Part shown: piece by piece, positions 52,536 to 56,500 of the stretch
Position numbering within the stretch: position 1 is the first letter of the stretch
Layout of the letters: each line of letters opens with the position of its first letter
From: an uncultured Clostridia bacterium
GTDB lineage: Bacteria; Bacillota; Clostridia; Saccharofermentanales; Saccharofermentanaceae
Assembly (NCBI GenBank): GCA_946537885.1
Contig: CAMNGC010000013.1
Span: forward strand, 1 to 56,500
Direction: 5' to 3'
DNA length: 56,500 bases
Translations under genes and position numbers: made by a program
The notes under the pieces: model-generated
The model's database searches: none
The model's input: the letters and a program-made list of their open reading frames with translations, nothing else
What the model was told of the DNA's origin: nothing

Positions 52536-52756
52536 TTATCATATCGGAGTTTTTCGATGATAATTGTTGATTTTGAGACTATTAAGGCCTAATAAAGCCC
52601 CTGTTTTTGTAACATAATTGTATTTTTTATGTGGCAGTTTGTCTTCTAATGTTCTAAAATGTATTGCGGTGTTTTCCAAGTGAAAGCACCGGCGGCGCGA
52701 CACAATATGGTCGCAGCTGACAATTGAACAGTATTTTATATTTGGAGGATGTAAAA
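52536..52756 (+). promoter_or_regulatory. Upstream region of serC with two hairpins
   Basis: This gap holds the serC control region. GGTGTTTTC and GAAAGCACC (52670-52692) pair, and GCGAC/GTCGC (52697-52714) form a second small hairpin. GGAGG (52744-52748) is the serC ribosome site. No T-box signature or known riboswitch is seen. Confidence 0.4.
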
Positions 52757-53839
52757 ATGTCACGAGTTTACAATTTTTCGGCCGGACCTTCCGTTCTGCC
52801 CGAGGTCGTGCTTAAGCAGGCTGCGGACGAGATGCTCGATTATCAGGGATCGGGTATGAGCGTAATGGAGATGAGTCACCGATCTAAGGTGTACGACAAT
52901 ATCATCAAAACGGCCGAGCAGGACTTGAGAGATTTGATGAATATCCCCGATAACTATAAGGTTCTCTTCCTGCAGGGCGGTGCTTCACAGCAGTTCGCGG
53001 CAGTTCCCATGAATCTGATGAAGAACGGCGTTGCCGACTATATCATCACCGGTCAGTGGGCAAAGAAGGCTTGGAAAGAAGCTCAGAAGTATGGTAAGGC
53101 AAATGCAGTAGCTTCCTCCGAGGATAAGACTTTCTCTTATATCCCCGATTGCTCAGATCTTCCGATCGATGAGGATGCAGACTATGTTTACATCTGCCAC
53201 AATAATACGATCTACGGAACAGCTTTTAAGACACTGCCTAACACAAAGGGCAAGATCCTGGTTGCAGATATGTCTTCCGATATTCTGTCTCAGCCTGTTA
53301 ATGTATCTGACTATGGCCTGATCTATTTCGGCGTTCAGAAGAATGTCGGTCCTGCCGGTGTGGTTGTTGTTATCATCAGAGAAGATCTGATCAGGGATGA
53401 CCTGCCTGAGTATGTTCCTACAATGCTTAAGTACAAGACACAAGCCGACGCTGATTCCCTCTACAATACTCCGCCTTGCTATGGCATCTATATCTGCGGA
53501 CTGGTATTTAAGTGGGTCAAGTCCATGGGCGGTCTCGAGGGAATGAAGGTTCATAACGAGAAGAAGGCTGCTATCCTCTACGACTTCCTCGACAACTCCA
53601 AGATGTTCCACGGTACAGTTGTTAAGGAAGACAGATCCCTTATGAATGTTCCTTTCGTAACAGACAGCGAGGAGCTTAATGCCAAGTTTATCAAGGAGGC
53701 TACAGAAGCCGGTTTTGTTAATCTCAAGGGACACAGAAGTGTAGGCGGAATGAGAGCTTCCATCTATAACGCTATGCCTATCGAGGGTGTTGAGAAGCTC
53801 GTTGCCTTCATGAAGAAATTCGAAGAAGAGAATGCTTAA
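52757..53839 (+). CDS. serC: Phosphoserine aminotransferase
   Basis: The protein has 360 residues. It has NFSAGPSVLPEVV, GSGMSVMEMSHRS, LFLQGGASQQFAAVPMN and the PLP-binding Lys in GVQKNVGPAG. It converts 3-phosphohydroxypyruvate and glutamate to phosphoserine. ATG 52757 follows GGAGG. It lies 11 bases before serA; serB is absent from the window. Confidence 0.97.
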   Translation: MSRVYNFSAGPSVLPEVVLKQAADEMLDYQGSGMSVMEMSHRSKVYDNIIKTAEQDLRDLMNIPDNYKVLFLQGGASQQFAAVPMNLMKNGVADYIITGQWAKKAWKEAQKYGKANAVASSEDKTFSYIPDCSDLPIDEDADYVYICHNNTIYGTAFKTLPNTKGKILVADMSSDILSQPVNVSDYGLIYFGVQKNVGPAGVVVVIIREDLIRDDLPEYVPTMLKYKTQADADSLYNTPPCYGIYICGLVFKWVKSMGGLEGMKVHNEKKAAILYDFLDNSKMFHGTVVKEDRSLMNVPFVTDSEELNAKFIKEATEAGFVNLKGHRSVGGMRASIYNAMPIEGVEKLVAFMKKFEEENA

Positions 53840-53850
53840 GGAGTAATAAA

Positions 53851-55014
53851 ATGACCAAGATTAATTGTTTGAATCCCATTGCCAAGTGCGGGCTTGACAG
53901 ACTCGGTGAGGGCTATGAGATCGTTGATAATTTCGCCGAGTGCGATGCGGCTCTCGTAAGAAGTGCAGCCATGCACGATATGGAACTTCCTGATTCTCTT
54001 CTTGCAGTAGCAAGAGCAGGCGCAGGTGTTAATAATATTCCCCTCGATAAGTGCGCAGATAAGGGTATCGTCGTTTTCAATACTCCGGGCGCTAACGCTA
54101 ACGGTGTTAAGGAGTTGGTTCTTGCCGGTATGCTCCTGGGCTCCCGCGGCATTATCGACGGTGCTTGTTGGGTAAAAGAGAATGCCGAAATGGACGGTCT
54201 TGCAAAGGCTGCCGAGAAGCAGAAGAAGCAGTATGCAGGTTCTGAGATCGCAGGCAAGAAGCTCGGTGTTATCGGTCTCGGCGCTATCGGCGCAAAGGTT
54301 GCCAATGCTGCCGTTACTCTCGGTATGGATGTCTACGGCTATGATCCTTATGTTTCTATCGCAGCTGCATGGAACATATCCAGGGCTGTTAAGCACATCG
54401 AAAATGTCGATGATATCTATGCTGAGTGTGACTATATTACGATCCATGTCCCGCTCCTCGACTCTACCAAGGGAATGATCAACGAGGATGCCATCTCCAA
54501 GATGAAGGATGGAGTTATCTTCCTTAACTTCGCGAGAGACACACTGGTTGACGAGGCTGCAATGGTCAAGGCAGTTGCTGACGGCAAGGTAAGACGTTAT
54601 GTAACCGATTTCCCCAATAATACAGTTGCAGGCAAGGAGAACATCATTGTTCTGCCTCACTTGGGCGCATCCACGGAAGAATCTGAGGACAACTGCGCAA
54701 TGATGGCTGCAGATGAGCTCAAGGATTTCCTGGAGAATGGTAATATTTCTCATTCGGTAAACTATCCTGCATGCAGCGCAGGCATCTGCGCAGCCGAGGG
54801 CAGAGTTACAGTATGTCACAAGAATATCCCTAACATGCTCACACAGTTCACCGGTGTATTTGCTAAGGCCGGAATTAATGTTTCCGACATGGTAAGTAAA
54901 TCCAGAGGTGACTATGCTTACACGATCCTCGATCTGGGGGCCAAGGCCAGCGACGAGATGGTCAGCACACTTGCTTCCATTGACGGTGTTTTGAAGGTCC
55001 GCGTAATCCGCTAA
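53851..55014 (+). CDS. serA: D-3-phosphoglycerate dehydrogenase
   Basis: The protein has 387 residues. It has the NAD-binding LGVIGLGAIGAKVAN, the catalytic Arg/Glu/His pattern (FARDTLVDEAA, LPHLGASTEE) and a C-terminal ACT domain of about 70 residues (PNMLTQFTGVFAKAGINVSDMV). It oxidises 3-phosphoglycerate, the first step of serine synthesis; ACT domains usually bind serine for feedback. It is shorter than the large SerA forms with an extra domain. Confidence 0.97.
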   Translation: MTKINCLNPIAKCGLDRLGEGYEIVDNFAECDAALVRSAAMHDMELPDSLLAVARAGAGVNNIPLDKCADKGIVVFNTPGANANGVKELVLAGMLLGSRGIIDGACWVKENAEMDGLAKAAEKQKKQYAGSEIAGKKLGVIGLGAIGAKVANAAVTLGMDVYGYDPYVSIAAAWNISRAVKHIENVDDIYAECDYITIHVPLLDSTKGMINEDAISKMKDGVIFLNFARDTLVDEAAMVKAVADGKVRRYVTDFPNNTVAGKENIIVLPHLGASTEESEDNCAMMAADELKDFLENGNISHSVNYPACSAGICAAEGRVTVCHKNIPNMLTQFTGVFAKAGINVSDMVSKSRGDYAYTILDLGAKASDEMVSTLASIDGVLKVRVIR

Positions 55015-55039
55015 GGTTTAAAAAGCCTTTTCGATAATG

Positions 55040-55045
55040 TATAAT
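55040..55045 (+). promoter_or_regulatory. Putative -10 element of the zinc-ribbon gene
   Basis: TATAAT, 36 bases before ATG 55082, after a TTTTCGATAATG leader. No clear -35 is present. Confidence 0.4.
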
Positions 55046-55081
55046 AAATATGTTATCGAATCACGACAGGAGGTGTCGCAT

Positions 55082-55570
55082 ATGGCCCTTTTCGACAGTA
55101 AGCAGAAGGTGATCGCCAACTATCAGAAGCAGATCGATGATAAGGTAAGAGCGATCAACAGTTATCATGATCAGATCGGTCGTCTGTATTATGCTCAGTA
55201 TACTGACATGAATGTGGATGTTACTAAGGAGATCAATCAGAGGTGTGATAACATTACCGGTCTTAAGAAGGATATCGAGGATCTGGAGATCAAGATCCTT
55301 TACGAGAAAGGCCTTAAGAGATGCCCGGTATGCAGGACCGAGAATCATCTCGAGTACGATTTCTGCTATAAGTGCGGCACAAAGTTCGATGCTACGGCTA
55401 CTGCTGCTGCAGTGGAAGTTAAGCCTGAGGCTCCCGTAGAGGTAGCTGTTGCGGAAGTTGCTCCTGTGGTCAGCGATGAAGCAGCTAAAGCTGCCGATGA
55501 AGTTGTCGAGGCCGGAGATGCAGTTGTTTCCGAGGCCATATCTGACGGAGAGGCTCCTGCCGAAGCATAA
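55082..55570 (+). CDS. Coiled-coil zinc-ribbon protein
   Basis: The protein has 162 residues. It has an N-terminal helical coiled coil (residues 5-75), a zinc ribbon with CPVC and CYKCG (four Cys), and a low-complexity tail of Ala, Val and Glu (about 55 residues). It is cytoplasmic. Such small zinc-ribbon proteins are common in Clostridia with no known role. ATG 55082 has a perfect AGGAGGTG site; the longer frame is not needed. Confidence 0.75.
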   Translation: MALFDSKQKVIANYQKQIDDKVRAINSYHDQIGRLYYAQYTDMNVDVTKEINQRCDNITGLKKDIEDLEIKILYEKGLKRCPVCRTENHLEYDFCYKCGTKFDATATAAAVEVKPEAPVEVAVAEVAPVVSDEAAKAADEVVEAGDAVVSEAISDGEAPAEA

Positions 55571-55593
55571 TATATTAGATAAACCAATCACAG

Positions 55594-55635
55594 AATACTG
55601 CTCGTTTTATACAAAAAGACGGGCAGTATTTTTCT
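55594..55635 (+). terminator. Terminator of the zinc-ribbon gene
   Basis: AATACTGCTCGT and ACGGGCAGTATT pair, followed by TTTCTGT. Confidence 0.9.
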
Positions 55636-55683
55636 GTATTCATTTACAGACAATTAATAAATTATGATTTACAATTAAGTAAA

Positions 55684-55790
55684 GACGGAGACACTTTCGA
55701 TAAGGAAGCAGTGAATCTCCCGAGATTCCGGCAACCTCGGATGCCCCGTAGGGAAGTGTTCCCGGCTTTAGAAGTTTATTACGGAAGGAT
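55684..55790 (+). promoter_or_regulatory. Structured leader upstream of hpf
   Basis: Three stems are seen: GGAGA/TCTCC (55687-55720 region) with inner CACT/AGTG; CCGAG/CTCGG around the CCGGCAACC segment; and GGGAA/TTCCC (55751-55762). The density of stems and the G/C-rich single-strand segments suggest a conserved RNA element. Some raiA/hpf genes in Firmicutes are preceded by known non-coding RNA motifs, but I cannot match this one. CCGGCAACC also resembles part of the S-box core; the rest does not fit. Confidence 0.4.
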
Positions 55791-55798
55791 GTGATTCT

Positions 55799-56335
55799 AT
55801 GAAGATCACCACACAGGGAAACGGAATTAAGATCGGTCAGAGACTTGAAGACAAGATCACCGGCAAGATGAGCAAGTTCGACAAGTATTTCGGAGACGAG
55901 GGAAGCTTCAATGTGCGTATCAGACCCGAAGGCATGGTTATGGTGGTTGAGGTAACGCTTAAATTGAATGATAAAATCCTGAGAGCCGAGGCCCGTGATG
56001 AAGAAATCCTTACTGCAGTAGACAAGACTGTTGATAAGCTCGAATCTCAGATCCGTCGCCAGAAGACCAAGTTCCTTAAGAAGAAGAAGGAATACCCCCA
56101 GATCGTATCTTATCTCGAGGAAGAGACAGATTATGATTATGAAGTAGAGAACGAGAACAGGATCATTAAGAAGAAGACATTTACACTTCGTCCCATGTCT
56201 TCCGAGGATGCGATCCTTCAGATGGAGATGCTCGGTCATAATTTCCTGGTCTATCTTGATGCTGATACGGATTCCGTTTGTGTAGTATATAAGCGTAAGG
56301 ACGGCAACTACGGTCTGCTTGAGCCTGAGTATTGA
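55799..56335 (+). CDS. hpf: Long-form ribosome hibernation promoting factor
   Basis: The protein has 178 residues. The N-terminal HPF/YfiA domain has the usual pattern (KITTQGNGIKIGQRLEDKI, KLESQIRRQKTKF). The C-terminal domain (residues 120-178: IIKKKTFTLRPMSSEDAILQMEMLGHNFLVYLD) marks the long form, which joins two 70S ribosomes into 100S dimers in stationary phase. ATG 55799 has GGAAGGA upstream and the structured leader before that. Confidence 0.96.
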   Translation: MKITTQGNGIKIGQRLEDKITGKMSKFDKYFGDEGSFNVRIRPEGMVMVVEVTLKLNDKILRAEARDEEILTAVDKTVDKLESQIRRQKTKFLKKKKEYPQIVSYLEEETDYDYEVENENRIIKKKTFTLRPMSSEDAILQMEMLGHNFLVYLDADTDSVCVVYKRKDGNYGLLEPEY

Positions 56336-56372
56336 TAGTCCGGCGGTATTTGCCGCTTGAGGAATGTTTTCG

Positions 56373-56402
56373 ACGGGGGTTGTCTTCGGACAGCCCCTGT
56401 TT
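56373..56402 (+). terminator. Terminator of hpf
   Basis: ACGGGGGTTGTC and GACAGCCCCTGT close a TTCG tetraloop, followed by TTATG. The core resembles the contig-end repeat (TGTC/GACA with G/C runs). Confidence 0.85.
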
Positions 56403-56446
56403 ATGTTCTATATCGAAAATGCATCGAAGTGGGAGCTTTTCAGTCA

Positions 56447-56499
56447 AAGGGGCTGTCTCAAAACTAAATTGAGATAGCCCCTTAACTTTGCAAAAGAAA
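56447..56499. repeat. Terminal hairpin repeat, right copy
   Basis: This is an exact inverted copy of bases 1-53: the hairpin AAGGGGCTGTCTC/GAGATAGCCCCTT (56447-56483) plus a 16-base A-rich flank. It lies about 45 bases after the hpf terminator. Identity to the left end indicates a dispersed repeat in the genome and a contig break. Confidence 0.85.
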
Positions 56500-56500
56500 A

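Noticed and set aside
55684..55790. S-box (SAM) riboswitch
   Set aside because: CCGGCAACC matches part of the S-box core, but the first stem, the kink-turn and the GGTGCCAA segment are absent, and hpf is not a methionine gene.
1..56500. Circular element
   Set aside because: The end repeats are inverted, not direct, so they do not show circularity. Gene content (rplM, rpsI, purF, serA, tRNAs) is chromosomal.

Overview
The window looks like a chromosomal segment from a low-to-mid GC Gram-positive anaerobe of the class Clostridia, perhaps a gut or rumen lineage. This rests on strong purine-rich Shine-Dalgarno sites, lipobox-type lipoproteins, NatAB/ABC-2 exporters, M56/BlaI regulation, long-form HPF, tandem DUF4214 surface proteins and a Dlt-like cluster. 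The genus cannot be fixed from the sequence alone. The two ends are perfect 53-base inverted copies of one hairpin repeat, so the window is probably a whole contig broken at a dispersed terminator-like repeat.

Layout. 1-5.9 kb: two tRNAs, a DUF6273-type lipoprotein, two secreted proteins with paired C-terminal DUF4214 domains, and yvcK. 6.0-10.9 kb (minus strand): an ABC exporter (two ATPases, one permease), an HdeD-like membrane protein and a TetR regulator. 10.9-13.9 kb: a cobalamin riboswitch and a three-gene B12-type ABC importer. 13.9-25.9 kb (minus strand): a FtsX-type ABC exporter, a two-component system, an ABC-2 exporter whose second permease is fused to a CPBP protease, and two paralogous TPM-like membrane proteins with a gene remnant between them. 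26.1-28.5 kb: tRNA-Cys, a HEAT-like protein and a cytoplasmic GH26 glycosidase.

28.6-33.6 kb is an AT-rich accessory island between two tRNA-Gly genes. It holds a 579-bp MITE-like element with five internal palindromes, an ECF sigma/anti-sigma pair, an HTH protein plus stand-alone CdiA-CT-like nuclease between direct repeats, and a DUF4143 ATPase. 33.7-39.2 kb: M56 peptidase/BlaI pair with operator, thioredoxin, a radical SAM protein and purF. 39.3-46.4 kb: an apparent operon of transglutaminase-like protein, Asp/Glu racemase, adenylation enzyme, carrier protein, MBOAT, SGNH-like protein and lipoprotein. It resembles the Dlt D-alanylation system but carries its own racemase and altered active-site residues. 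46.5-56.5 kb: rplM-rpsI, a split HD-GYP protein, a second HD-GYP protein, a DUF3592-like protein, serC-serA, a zinc-ribbon protein and hpf with a structured leader.

The strongest candidates for something undescribed are the palindrome element at 28741-29319, the racemase-containing Dlt-like operon, and the HTH/CdiA-CT module. All functions are read from sequence motifs; no search was run.
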